64,000 nt of DNA from Bacteroides intestinalis. GTDB taxonomy: Bacteria > Bacteroidota > Bacteroidia > Bacteroidales > Bacteroidaceae. The stretch is taken from positions 62,001-126,000 of the forward strand of contig NZ_QRZF01000011.1 of assembly GCF_003464595.1 (NCBI RefSeq), written 5' to 3'. This document shows positions 53,251 through 60,720 of this stretch, piece after piece. Every line of letters begins with the position of its first letter. Positions within the stretch are counted from its first letter, which is position 1. The notes below the pieces were generated by a model that made no database searches, was not told the origin of the DNA, and was given only the letters and a program-made list of their open reading frames with translations. A program made the translations under genes and the position numbers.

Positions 53251-55065
53251 ATGAGAAACTTTCACCAGTACGGAATCGATACCAAAGGCCGCAACAGCGG
53301 CAAAATCAAAACCATCTGCCCCCAGTGCAACGACACCCGCGGACACAAAGGAGACAAATCGCTCTCCGTCAACCTGAGCGAAGGAGTATGCTACTGCCAT
53401 CACTGTGGCTACAAACTCTACGTGCCCGACGATGCCGAAGAACGCCAACGTCAACAACGCCAGGAACAACGCCGGAAAGCCAGCCAACTGCCCTCGCACT
53501 TCCGCCGCCCCACATTCGACCCCGCAAAAGCAAAGTTGAGTGAAAAGCTGGAAAAATACTGGACGCAAAAACGCTGTCTCGCCCAGCACCTGCTCGCCGA
53601 ACTGCGCATCACTGAAGAATGCATCAAACTACCGGGTAGCAATGAAATAGAGAATTGCCTCTGCTTCAATTACTTCGAGAACGGTGTACTCATCAACACC
53701 AAATACCGCAGTGCACTGAAACACTTCAAAATGGTGACTGGCGCCGAACTTATTCCCTACAATATCGACGCCATTGCCGACACTCCGGAGTGCATTATCA
53801 CCGAAGGCGAATTTGATGCCTGCGCCTTCATGAGTGCCGGGCGGAAAGACGTCATCTCCGTGCCCGCCGGTGCACAGAGCAACCTCACATGGATGGACAG
53901 GTTCGTGGAGACGCACTTCGAACCAAAGAAAGTGATTTACATCGCTGCCGACGAGGACGGAGCCGGACAATCGCTACGCCATGAACTCGTCCGCCGCCTG
54001 GGAGCGGAACGTTGCCGCCTGGTACACTTCGGTCCCGGATGCAAGGACGCCAATGAACATTTAGTTCTTTATGGCGCTCAAAGTCTTCTCATCACTCTGG
54101 CACAAGCCGAAGAAATTCCGCTGGAAGGCGTATTCACCGCCGAGGACTACCGGGAAGACCTGCGTGCGCTCTTTGAGAACGGACTGTGCCGCGGTGCCGA
54201 TACGGGGTGGGAAAACTTTGATGCGAACTGCACTTTCGAAACGGGGCGGAACGTAGTGGTATCGGGAATGGCGGGACACGGGAAATCCGAATTCGTCGAC
54301 GAACTTGTCCTGCGTCTCTGCCTGCGCCATGAGTGGAAGATAGCCTACTTCAGCCCCGAAAACTTGCCGGTCAATTACCATCACGCCAAGCTGATTGAAA
54401 AGTTGACCGGACTGCAATTCGGACCCGGTCCGGGCATGACGGAAGAACTGTACAACCACGCCGTGAACTGGCTGACAACCAACGTGACGCACATCTTGCC
54501 GGGCACCGAGGCCTACACCATCGACCACATCCTGGAGAAAGCCCGCCAACTGGTGTACCGCCGCGGAGTGCGCATCCTCGTCATCGACCCGCTGAACCGC
54601 CTGGACCAGCAATTGGAGCCGGGACAGACGGAACTGATGTACATCACCGCGCTGCTGGGCAAGCTGGGACGCTTCGCCGCGCAACATAAATGTCTGGTCA
54701 TTCTCGTGGCGCACCCGCGCAAGATGAACCGCAACACCGCCACCGGAGAACTGCGCCGGGTGGAGATGAACGACATCAACGGTTCGGCCAACTTCGGAAA
54801 TATGTCCGACTACTGTCTCTGCGTGAACCGCGACGATGCCAAGCAACTCGTCACCGTCTACATCGACAAAGTCCGTTTCAAGCACTTGGGTAGCGGTTAT
54901 ACCCATGCCAAGTTCGTCTACAACCGCATCAACGGACGCTACTGGCCTTGCGAGGAAGACATTGTGCACGGACCGGACGGCGACAAACCGGGACCGGTAA
55001 ACACCAAATTCGACAACGAAAATTGGTTAAAAAACAATCCCGATCAAGGTTGTTTATTCGATTAA
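53251..55065 (+). CDS. Primase-helicase (zinc finger, TOPRIM and DnaB-like domains)
   Basis: 604 residues, TWINKLE/T7-gp4-like architecture. Zinc-binding pairs CPQC (23-26) and CHHC (49-52); TOPRIM with Glu185 in ITEGEFDACAF and DEDGAG at 234-239; then RecA-type helicase with Walker A SGMAGHGKSE (338-347), Walker B-like ILVIDPLNRL, and AHPRKMNR with the catalytic-loop segment. Such enzymes prime and unwind in phage or plasmid replication. Here it is in the chromosomal DUF4373-DUF4248-HU-amidase set, so it may be a domesticated replication module. Confidence 0.88.
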   Translation: MRNFHQYGIDTKGRNSGKIKTICPQCNDTRGHKGDKSLSVNLSEGVCYCHHCGYKLYVPDDAEERQRQQRQEQRRKASQLPSHFRRPTFDPAKAKLSEKLEKYWTQKRCLAQHLLAELRITEECIKLPGSNEIENCLCFNYFENGVLINTKYRSALKHFKMVTGAELIPYNIDAIADTPECIITEGEFDACAFMSAGRKDVISVPAGAQSNLTWMDRFVETHFEPKKVIYIAADEDGAGQSLRHELVRRLGAERCRLVHFGPGCKDANEHLVLYGAQSLLITLAQAEEIPLEGVFTAEDYREDLRALFENGLCRGADTGWENFDANCTFETGRNVVVSGMAGHGKSEFVDELVLRLCLRHEWKIAYFSPENLPVNYHHAKLIEKLTGLQFGPGPGMTEELYNHAVNWLTTNVTHILPGTEAYTIDHILEKARQLVYRRGVRILVIDPLNRLDQQLEPGQTELMYITALLGKLGRFAAQHKCLVILVAHPRKMNRNTATGELRRVEMNDINGSANFGNMSDYCLCVNRDDAKQLVTVYIDKVRFKHLGSGYTHAKFVYNRINGRYWPCEEDIVHGPDGDKPGPVNTKFDNENWLKNNPDQGCLFD

Positions 55066-55119
55066 AAATCAGTATATTTGTACATATTTTAAAGCAGTAA
55101 ATAACCTAAACTTTAACGC

Positions 55120-55365
55120 ATGAAAGAAGAAGATGATTCACGCCTTGACGCCCACTTCCCGATACGCACTTACGGGAAAGGCGAACTGGCGATGTGCTAC
55201 ATTCGCGGGGTGTGCCAGCATACCGCTGTCAAGCAATTCAACGAATGGATACGCACAGCTCCGGGACTGGAACAACGTTTGCTGGCCACGGGTATGAAGC
55301 GCGGTAGCAGGCATTATACGCCTGCACAAGTACAACTCATCGTCAATGTTTTCGGGGAACCTTAG
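55120..55365 (+). CDS. DUF4248 domain protein
   Basis: 81 residues: FPIRTYGKGELAMCYIRGV, AVKQFNEWIRTAPGL and KRGSRHYTPAQVQLIVNVFGEP, the full DUF4248 pattern. Likely a small HTH-type DNA-binding protein (the TPAQVQLIV segment ends a recognition-like helix pair); function not established. The terminator stem begins inside its last codons. Confidence 0.85.
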   Translation: MKEEDDSRLDAHFPIRTYGKGELAMCYIRGVCQHTAVKQFNEWIRTAPGLEQRLLATGMKRGSRHYTPAQVQLIVNVFGEP

Positions 55366-55382
55366 GGTTCCCCGCTTTTTTT
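55353..55382 (+). terminator. Rho-independent terminator overlapping the DUF4248 stop
   Basis: CGGGGAACC (55353-55361), loop, GGTTCCCCG (55366-55374), then CTTTTTTT. The stop codon TAG (55363-55365) forms the loop. Confidence 0.9.
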
Positions 55383-55390
55383 CCGTACTC

Positions 55391-55450
55391 TATGGTCCTT
55401 TATCGTCCCTTATTCTCCCGTAACGTCCTGTAGCGTCCCTTAACGTCCCT
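55391..55450 (+). repeat. Six-copy 10-bp tandem repeat upstream of the HU-like gene
   Basis: TATGGTCCTT, TATCGTCCCT, TATTCTCCCG, TAACGTCCTG, TAGCGTCCCT, TAACGTCCCT: consensus TANCGTCCCT with an exact 10-bp period, that is one helical turn. It ends 20 bp before the promoter -7 box at 55470. Confidence 0.85.
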
Positions 55451-55469
55451 TCTCCCTTGCCTCATGCTG

Positions 55470-55477
55470 TATCTTTG
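55470..55477 (+). promoter_or_regulatory. -7 element of the HU-like gene
   Basis: TATCTTTG, 51 bp before ATG 55528; the tandem repeat array lies immediately upstream and overlaps where the -33 would be approached. Confidence 0.65.
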
Positions 55478-55527
55478 TTGCATCAACGTTGAAAAATTAA
55501 TTATTAACGATTAAAACATTACTCAAC

Positions 55528-56043
55528 ATGTCAAACGCTTTAGTAGTGCGCACACAGCGCCACAAAAAAATCGGAGATGCAGATTCTCCAATGGTTTTCA
55601 CCTTGAAACGCAAATCGAAAGATGCAAAAATCTTCGACCTTGAACGCATCGCACAGGACATTGAAGCCCTGGGCGGAATGTCGGCAGAGGACGTAGTACA
55701 CGTGGGCAAAGCCATCGTGCGCCAGATGCGCCAGGTGATGACCGACGGTAACAGCGTCCGCCTGGACGGTTTCGGGATTTTCCACACCACCTTTAAATGT
55801 CGCGCCACCGAAGCGGCGAAGGACTGCACGGTGAAGAATATTGAACGTGTCAACATCCGTTTCAAGGTGGCCAACACCTTACGTCTGGTGAACGACAGCA
55901 ATGCCAGCACCAGAGGGGGCGCCAATAATATCACCTTCGAATTAGTGTCCGAAGACGGCAGCTCGTCCGGTGGAAATTCCGGTGGCGGAAATTCCGGCGG
56001 TGATGGCGGCGACGGCGGGATTGAAGATGATCCGCTGGGATAG
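55528..56043 (+). CDS. HU/IHF-like DNA-binding protein with Gly-rich tail
   Basis: 171 residues. Belongs to the Bacteroidota 'histone-like DNA-binding protein' family. The HU-type core is in residues ~35-125: IAQDIEALGGMSAEDVVHVGKAIVRQM helices, NSVRLDGFGIFHTTFKC beta-arm base, and NIRFKVANTLRL. An extension of Ser/Gly (SSSGGNSGGGNSGG) and an acidic end, IEDDPLG, follow. Such proteins accompany Bacteroides polysaccharide loci and mobile regions. Its dedicated promoter with the 10-bp array suggests tight control. Confidence 0.88.
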   Translation: MSNALVVRTQRHKKIGDADSPMVFTLKRKSKDAKIFDLERIAQDIEALGGMSAEDVVHVGKAIVRQMRQVMTDGNSVRLDGFGIFHTTFKCRATEAAKDCTVKNIERVNIRFKVANTLRLVNDSNASTRGGANNITFELVSEDGSSSGGNSGGGNSGGDGGDGGIEDDPLG

Positions 56044-56059
56044 GATCCAAAGCCGGAGG

Positions 56060-56130
56060 CTTGGGAAATTAAAAATTAAAGAATTAAAAATTAAAGGCTG
56101 CGCAGCCTGCTTATCATTTATCGCTAATCA
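56060..56130. repeat. AATTAAAAATTA words with GCGCAGCC
   Basis: GGAAATTAAAAATTAAAGAATTAAAAATTAAAGG then CTGCGCAGCC (56098-56107) and ATCGCTAATCACTAA. The octamer here is itself inside a small palindrome (GGCTGCGCAGCC, 56096-56107). Confidence 0.6.
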
Positions 56131-56146
56131 CTAAAAAAACTCTCTT

Positions 56147-56242
56147 ATGAAAAAAACGACTTGGGACAAGATTTTGAAGGTAATTATCGCGGTGGCTTCG
56201 GCCGTAATAGGCGCTTTTAGCGCGAATGCGATGAATTTGTAA
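56147..56242 (+). CDS. 'Smalltalk' family micropeptide
   Basis: 31 codons: MKKTTWDKILKVIIAVASAV, then IGAFSANAMNL and TAA. A short basic start and one hydrophobic helix. It matches the 'smalltalk protein' group annotated in Bacteroides just before an N-acetylmuramoyl-L-alanine amidase, exactly the context here (5 bp gap). Placement before a cell-wall hydrolase is reminiscent of holin-endolysin pairs, but no function is known to me. Confidence 0.85.
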   Translation: MKKTTWDKILKVIIAVASAVIGAFSANAMNL

Positions 56243-56247
56243 TACGT

Positions 56248-56691
56248 ATGAGAAGGATTGATTTAATCGTCATCCATTGTAGTGCCACCCGTGAGGACCA
56301 TCCCTTTACCGAGCACGACTTGGACACCGCCCACCGCCTTCGTGGCTTTGATGGCATTGGCTATCATTTCTACGTTCGCCGTAACGGTGACATCAAGTCC
56401 ACACGCGCGGTCGAGAGGGTTGGTGCCCACGTGCGTGGGTACAATGCTCACTCGATTGGCATCTGCTACGAGGGTGGACTGGACAGTCACGGGCTGGCAA
56501 AGGACACCCGGACGGAATGGCAACGACATTCGTTGCGGGTACTGGTGCGGGCGTTGAAGATGGATTATCCGGATGCACGGGTGGTGGGACATCGGGATTT
56601 GAGTCCGGATGTAAATGGAAATGGAGAGGTGGAGCCGATGGAGTGGACGAAGGAGTGTCCATGCTTTGAAGTGAAGGGAGAGAGGTGGTGA
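56248..56691 (+). CDS. N-acetylmuramoyl-L-alanine amidase (Amidase_2)
   Basis: 147 residues, T7-lysozyme-like. Zinc ligands: His10 in IVIHCSAT, a second His in GAHVRGYNAHSIGICYEGG and the late Cys in VGHRDLSPDVNGNG...KECPCF. Cleaves the lactyl-L-alanine bond of peptidoglycan. No signal peptide, so release may need the upstream membrane micropeptide or lysis. Last recognisable host-type gene before the prophage. Confidence 0.92.
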   Translation: MRRIDLIVIHCSATREDHPFTEHDLDTAHRLRGFDGIGYHFYVRRNGDIKSTRAVERVGAHVRGYNAHSIGICYEGGLDSHGLAKDTRTEWQRHSLRVLVRALKMDYPDARVVGHRDLSPDVNGNGEVEPMEWTKECPCFEVKGERW

Positions 56692-57304
56692 CACCTCTTT
56701 TTCTTTATTATTCTTCTATCCTATGTGCCATATAAAAGAAATAAAACATTCTGTATATAAACTCAGGAGAGAGAAAAACAGAAATATCAGCTAATAATCA
56801 ACAAGTTAAACAGAATAGTCTCTTACGAATGAAATCAAATCGAATGGTTGCACCAGACTACATTGTTATCGCTAAATACAGAAATAAGCAAAAGGAGGAT
56901 AAGGGTACAAAATACCATAAGTGTTAAATGAGGAGTTGAGGATACTGTTGGGGATACTTAGTTGGGAAGACAATTATGTCTCGATCAATTACCAAGATGA
57001 AAGTTGGGGATACTTTTTTACCATTAAAAGCGGAGTGTTCTTGAAGTGATATTTCTTTCGGCACAGTATCTTTAAACGCTTTAAATGAACTTTTGCAGGG
57101 GGATAATATAGCACCGCAAGAGAAAGAATAGACTATAAAATTAATATAATTGATTGATTTTGAGTCACCATATACGTTTTAGATGGCATTATTGTGATGA
57201 AAAAGTGTGCGCTACAAGGTATGCAGATTAATTATCACATGAATCTACAATCTGTTCAAAAAGACAATAGCAGAAGCGGCAGAGTCGGAGTCGGCTGCAA
57301 AGTG
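56692..57304. other. Non-coding junction between chromosome and prophage
   Basis: 613 bp, AT-rich, without a convincing gene. A 32-codon frame at 56828-56926 has no family resemblance or Shine-Dalgarno. It contains three copies of GTTGRGGATACT and probably the left end of the Mu-like prophage. Confidence 0.5.
56935..57015. repeat. GTTGRGGATACT repeats, candidate transposase-binding sites at the prophage left end
   Basis: GTTGAGGATACT (56935-56946) and GTTGGGGATACT (56947-56958) are directly abutting; a third, GTTGGGGATACTT, is at 57003-57015. Repeated 12-13-bp sites in non-coding DNA outside the repressor gene are what end-binding sites of a MuA-like transposase would look like. The terminal TG dinucleotide may be near 56922-56929; the right end is outside the window. 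Confidence 0.4.
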
Positions 57305-57799
57305 TTACTTTATAGTAGCAGGTATCACAGTCTCCGACGAGGCTAAAACCGGATGACGCTCCTTATACTTTTCCGGTTGTGACTCATATTGCGATAGCTC
57401 GAATTCAAAATGCCGGAGACGTTCTTTCAAACCACCAAGCTCTTCTATAAGGGATTTATTCTCATCGTCTTTCTCTTTATACATCCTATATAAAAAAGAA
57501 GCACTTTCAGGTACGGATAAGAAGTCTGTCTGAAGAGAACCTGATGCATCTCCTGTCTCTTCACTATCACGGAACATACAGCCACGGCCAGTAAGGAGCC
57601 AATCTGAATCAATGGGGAACGCTAATACAGTGTTTTGGATAGCCGTCAATCCAACATTACTCCTTCCTTTTGAAATTTCTGTAATCAAAGAAGCACTGAC
57701 TGATATTTTTGACGCAAAATCTTTATTATCAGACACATATTTTTTATCAATCAGGAATTCCAATACCTTCAGAAAACGCACAGAGAGCTCATTTAGCAT
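57305..57799 (-). CDS. Phage repressor (helix-turn-helix)
   Basis: 164 residues. N-terminal HTH: FLIDKKYVSDNKDFASKISV, SASLITEISKGRSNVGLTAIQ is the recognition unit, then FPIDSDWLLTGRGCMF, a phrase common in Bacteroidota phage and plasmid repressors. C-terminal coiled coil (KEKDDENKSLIEELGGLKERLRHFEFE) probably for dimerisation; no LexA-type Ser/Lys protease domain, so induction would not be by self-cleavage. Transcribed leftward, divergent from the early operon, as c is in Mu. Operators overlap its start. Confidence 0.85.
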   Translation of the reverse strand: MLNELSVRFLKVLEFLIDKKYVSDNKDFASKISVSASLITEISKGRSNVGLTAIQNTVLAFPIDSDWLLTGRGCMFRDSEETGDASGSLQTDFLSVPESASFLYRMYKEKDDENKSLIEELGGLKERLRHFEFELSQYESQPEKYKERHPVLASSETVIPATIK

Positions 57800-57806
57800 A
57801 TAAAAA

Positions 57807-57820
57807 TACAGTTTACTGTA
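57807..57820. promoter_or_regulatory. Operator TACAG-N4-CTGTA, copy 1
   Basis: TACAGTTTACTGTA, perfect 5+5 palindrome, 8 bp upstream of the repressor ATG; position suits autorepression. Confidence 0.75.
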
Positions 57821-57840
57821 AAAATAATTATCATCCCCTT

Positions 57841-57870
57841 TTGTTTGGTACAGAATACTGTATACCTTTG
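57841..57870 (+). promoter_or_regulatory. Early lytic promoter with operator copy 2
   Basis: TTG at 57841-57843 and TACCTTTG at 57863-57870 with 19 bp between. TACAGAATACTGTA (57849-57862) fills the spacer, so repressor binding would block the promoter. Operator centres are 42 bp apart (about four helical turns). A further palindrome TAAACGTTTA at 57879-57888, just after the start site, could bind a Ner-like protein. Confidence 0.75.
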
Positions 57871-58052
57871 CATCAGGTTAAACGTTTACAACGCACAAAG
57901 AAACAAAAAAAGGCGCATAAAAACAATAACCAAAGAGGGGAATATGAAAAAGAAAAAAGGCGGTTGATGAAAGAGACTTAACATGGGAGAAAAAGAAATA
58001 AACCCATAACAAGAAAGAATGATAACAAACGAACAATTAAACCATTGATAGT

Positions 58053-58316
58053 ATGAAGAAAATAGAATGGGAAAATCCTAAAAAGAAGGGTGAAGCTTAT
58101 ACTCACCTTATGAAGGTATTTAAAGTGAGCAGACCTACCGTCAGCCTGGCGATGAGCTTCAAACGGAATAGTTTGGAAGCGGCACGCATGAGACATGTGG
58201 CACTGACACAACTTGGCGCGAAGCTGCTGAGTGATGATGAAAAGCCCCCACAAATAGTCAGGATACTAAATGCAAAAGGAGAAACTGTAAAAGCGGTGGT
58301 AATGAAAGAATTGTAA
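58053..58316 (+). CDS. Small HTH protein in the Ner position
   Basis: 87 residues: MKKIEWENPKKKGEAYTHLM then KVFKVSRPTVSLAMSFKRNS, a helix-turn-helix-like segment, with AARMRHVALTQLGAKL after it. First gene rightward of the early promoter and directly ahead of the transposase operon, the position of Ner in Mu, which downregulates early transcription. Function inferred from position and HTH only. Confidence 0.65.
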   Translation: MKKIEWENPKKKGEAYTHLMKVFKVSRPTVSLAMSFKRNSLEAARMRHVALTQLGAKLLSDDEKPPQIVRILNAKGETVKAVVMKEL

Positions 58317-58317
58317 T

Positions 58318-58524
58318 ATGGACAGGAAACTGACAGGTAAAGAGCGGGCATTTCTCACAGATCTGGCTGCATTGTTACAGCAATATGACTGCCTGATGCA
58401 TATAGAGAATAATGAAATCTGCTTCGATATGGAAGAAGAAACGGACGATGAACGAAAGGCGATACACTTGCCGGGAGTGTACGCTTGGTTTGATATTGAA
58501 TATTTCATGAATAAGAACTCTTGA
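58318..58524 (+). CDS. Small phage early protein, unknown function
   Basis: 68 residues, acidic (DMEEETDDERKAIHLPGVYA), no recognised domain. Starts 1 bp after the preceding stop and ends 18 bp before the transposase, so it is part of the early operon. Confidence 0.7.
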   Translation: MDRKLTGKERAFLTDLAALLQQYDCLMHIENNEICFDMEEETDDERKAIHLPGVYAWFDIEYFMNKNS

Positions 58525-58542
58525 AAAATAAAATTTCTGACT

Positions 58543-60642
58543 ATGGAAATGTTTGGAAAAATACCGTGTGTGACGTTTGACGAGCTTGTAGGAAGCGGAA
58601 TAATGAGTCAGGCGAATTACAAAAAACATGTTCGTGACGGGAAGTTCCGCGTACTCAGAAGAGGAGGAAACGGTCGGAAGGCACAAATTGCCTACGAAAG
58701 TCTGCCGGAAGCCATCCGTGCCGCTTATGACGCAAGAAATCCACGGGCCAAAGAACAGTTCATACAACCACAGCTCTCCATGAACGAGCGTTTGAACAGT
58801 GACAGCAAAGCTGTGGAATTCTTTAAAAGGTACACGCCGAAAATCACACTGGAACGGCAGGCGGAATATACACTGAATGCTAAAGTATTAAACGCCATGA
58901 AGGTCAAAGAAGCGGACATGACCTGTCGGCACAGTACTTGCGGATTTAGGAACAAGAAACTGGTACGCAACACTCTCCTCGCCCTTTGCGAGCACCTGCG
59001 GCAGCGATACGGGCACACACTGCCTCGAAGTACACCGCGTCTGTTGGAAAAATTCGATGCATACAAACAGTATGGCTATCAGGTACTTGTGAATGGAAAT
59101 TCGGGTAACCAGTCCGCCCGCAAGGTAGGCATGCGCGAAGGACGCCTGTTACTGAAACTGAAACGTAGCAAGTTTCCGGTATACACCGATATGCAGATAT
59201 TTGAAGAGTACAACCGGCAGGCGAAAATAAGAGGGCTGAACCGGATTGAATCTCCGCAAACTGTGAACAATTACCTCTACAAGACCAATATTAAGCTGTG
59301 GTGGTATGCCGCAGTCCACGGCGAAGTGGCCTTTAAGAATGAGTTCATGCCGCAGTTCGACACCAAGTTACCGGAAATGCCGAACACGCTATGGTATGGC
59401 GACGGTACAAAACTCAACCTCTATTATAAGGCATATGACAAAAAGCAGAAGCGCATGGTGGCACGCACCACCGACGTATATGAAGTAATGGATGCCTGCA
59501 CGGAAGTCTTTCTGGGCTACGCTTTCGGGACGGAGAATTTCCTCACCCAATACGACGCCTACCGCATGGCACTGGAAACCTGGAAGGTGAAACCGCACGA
59601 AATTGTGACCGATAACCAAGGTGGGCACAAGAAACCTGAAGCACAAGCTTTCTTCAGTAAGATATGCCATCTGCACAAGACGACCATGCCCCACAACGGC
59701 CAGTCCAAGAGCATAGAGAGCGCCTTCGGACGTTTCCAGCAACAGGTACTCCACAAGCTGTATAACTTTACCGGGCAGAACATCACCGCCGTGAAACCGA
59801 ACAGCCACATCAACCTCGATCTCGTGATGGCCAACATTTCCCAATTACCCACACTGGAAGAAATGAAAGAACAGTATATCCGTTGCCGCCGGGAGTGGAA
59901 CGACATGGAACACCCTACTTCGGAAACCGGGATGACCCGCATGGAGATGTACACTACCTTCAACAGTCCGAATGCCGAACTGCTGGACGCCTATGAGGTA
60001 CAGGAACTCTTCAAACTCGTCAGCCGAGACAGCGTGAAATACAGCAAACAAGGCTTCATCTTCGAACAGAACCGCCAGCAATACCGCTACATGGTGTATA
60101 CCGAAAGCGGGCTGGTGAACATGAACTTCCACATCCAAAATGTGGGCAACAGTTTCCATTATCGCTACGACCCACAGGATATGACGATTATAGAACTTTG
60201 GCAGAGCACTCCCTCCGGACTGGTTTATGCCGCCACCGCCACGCCCAAAATAGTCATCCATCGCGCCACAGCCGACCGCACGCCGGAGGAAAACACGCTC
60301 CTATTCGCCCAGATACGCGAAAATGAACGTACCCGCGCCGCCCACCACATTGCTTGCGAAGAGCTGATGCTGGAAGAGTGCATAAGCGATGCCTATGTTC
60401 GGCTAAGGGTACCACGTCCCATAGGCATCTCTCAGAAAGGCATGGAAGACTACCGAGAAGAGTACGCTGACGAGAGATTAATTCCACCGGTAGAATTCCC
60501 TGAAGGGATGGGGCCCGGAACTTACGAAGAGGAAGAAGCTGAAACAGAGAGGATTGAAGGAATCGCTTCCATAGGCGAATATACCAAGGCAACATCTCAA
60601 CTGACGAAAGCGGACTTCTACCAAAGCTTTTTTAATAATTAA
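58543..60642 (+). CDS. MuA-like DDE transposase
   Basis: 699 residues, close to MuA (663). N-terminal winged-helix-like region (FDELVGSGIMSQANYKKHV), helical DNA-binding modules, then an rve/RNase-H catalytic core: Asp287 in WYGDGTKLNLYY, Asp357 in HEIVTDNQGGHKK and Glu392 in QSKSIESAFGRFQQQV, the DDE triad. The C-terminal Mu-transposase beta-barrel domain follows (~530-600), with an acidic tail. Performs strand transfer for integration and replicative transposition, assisted by the downstream ATPase. Confidence 0.93.
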   Translation: MEMFGKIPCVTFDELVGSGIMSQANYKKHVRDGKFRVLRRGGNGRKAQIAYESLPEAIRAAYDARNPRAKEQFIQPQLSMNERLNSDSKAVEFFKRYTPKITLERQAEYTLNAKVLNAMKVKEADMTCRHSTCGFRNKKLVRNTLLALCEHLRQRYGHTLPRSTPRLLEKFDAYKQYGYQVLVNGNSGNQSARKVGMREGRLLLKLKRSKFPVYTDMQIFEEYNRQAKIRGLNRIESPQTVNNYLYKTNIKLWWYAAVHGEVAFKNEFMPQFDTKLPEMPNTLWYGDGTKLNLYYKAYDKKQKRMVARTTDVYEVMDACTEVFLGYAFGTENFLTQYDAYRMALETWKVKPHEIVTDNQGGHKKPEAQAFFSKICHLHKTTMPHNGQSKSIESAFGRFQQQVLHKLYNFTGQNITAVKPNSHINLDLVMANISQLPTLEEMKEQYIRCRREWNDMEHPTSETGMTRMEMYTTFNSPNAELLDAYEVQELFKLVSRDSVKYSKQGFIFEQNRQQYRYMVYTESGLVNMNFHIQNVGNSFHYRYDPQDMTIIELWQSTPSGLVYAATATPKIVIHRATADRTPEENTLLFAQIRENERTRAAHHIACEELMLEECISDAYVRLRVPRPIGISQKGMEDYREEYADERLIPPVEFPEGMGPGTYEEEEAETERIEGIASIGEYTKATSQLTKADFYQSFFNN

Positions 60643-60720
60643 CGTGAATTCGATAATAGTAGAATCATCTTTTTCTTACAATTAACCCCATTTAGTAATC
60701 ATTTATATATTATATAAGCC

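Noticed and set aside
55391..55450. CRISPR or coding repeat
   Set aside because: The 10-bp period is contiguous, with no spacers, and lies between a terminator and a promoter.
56263..56694. 143-aa minus-strand ORF over the amidase
   Set aside because: Antisense to an amidase with complete zinc ligands.
56828..56926. 32-codon ORF (MKSNRMVAPDYIVIAKYRNK start)
   Set aside because: No Shine-Dalgarno, no family resemblance, in AT-rich junction DNA; could be real but unsupported.
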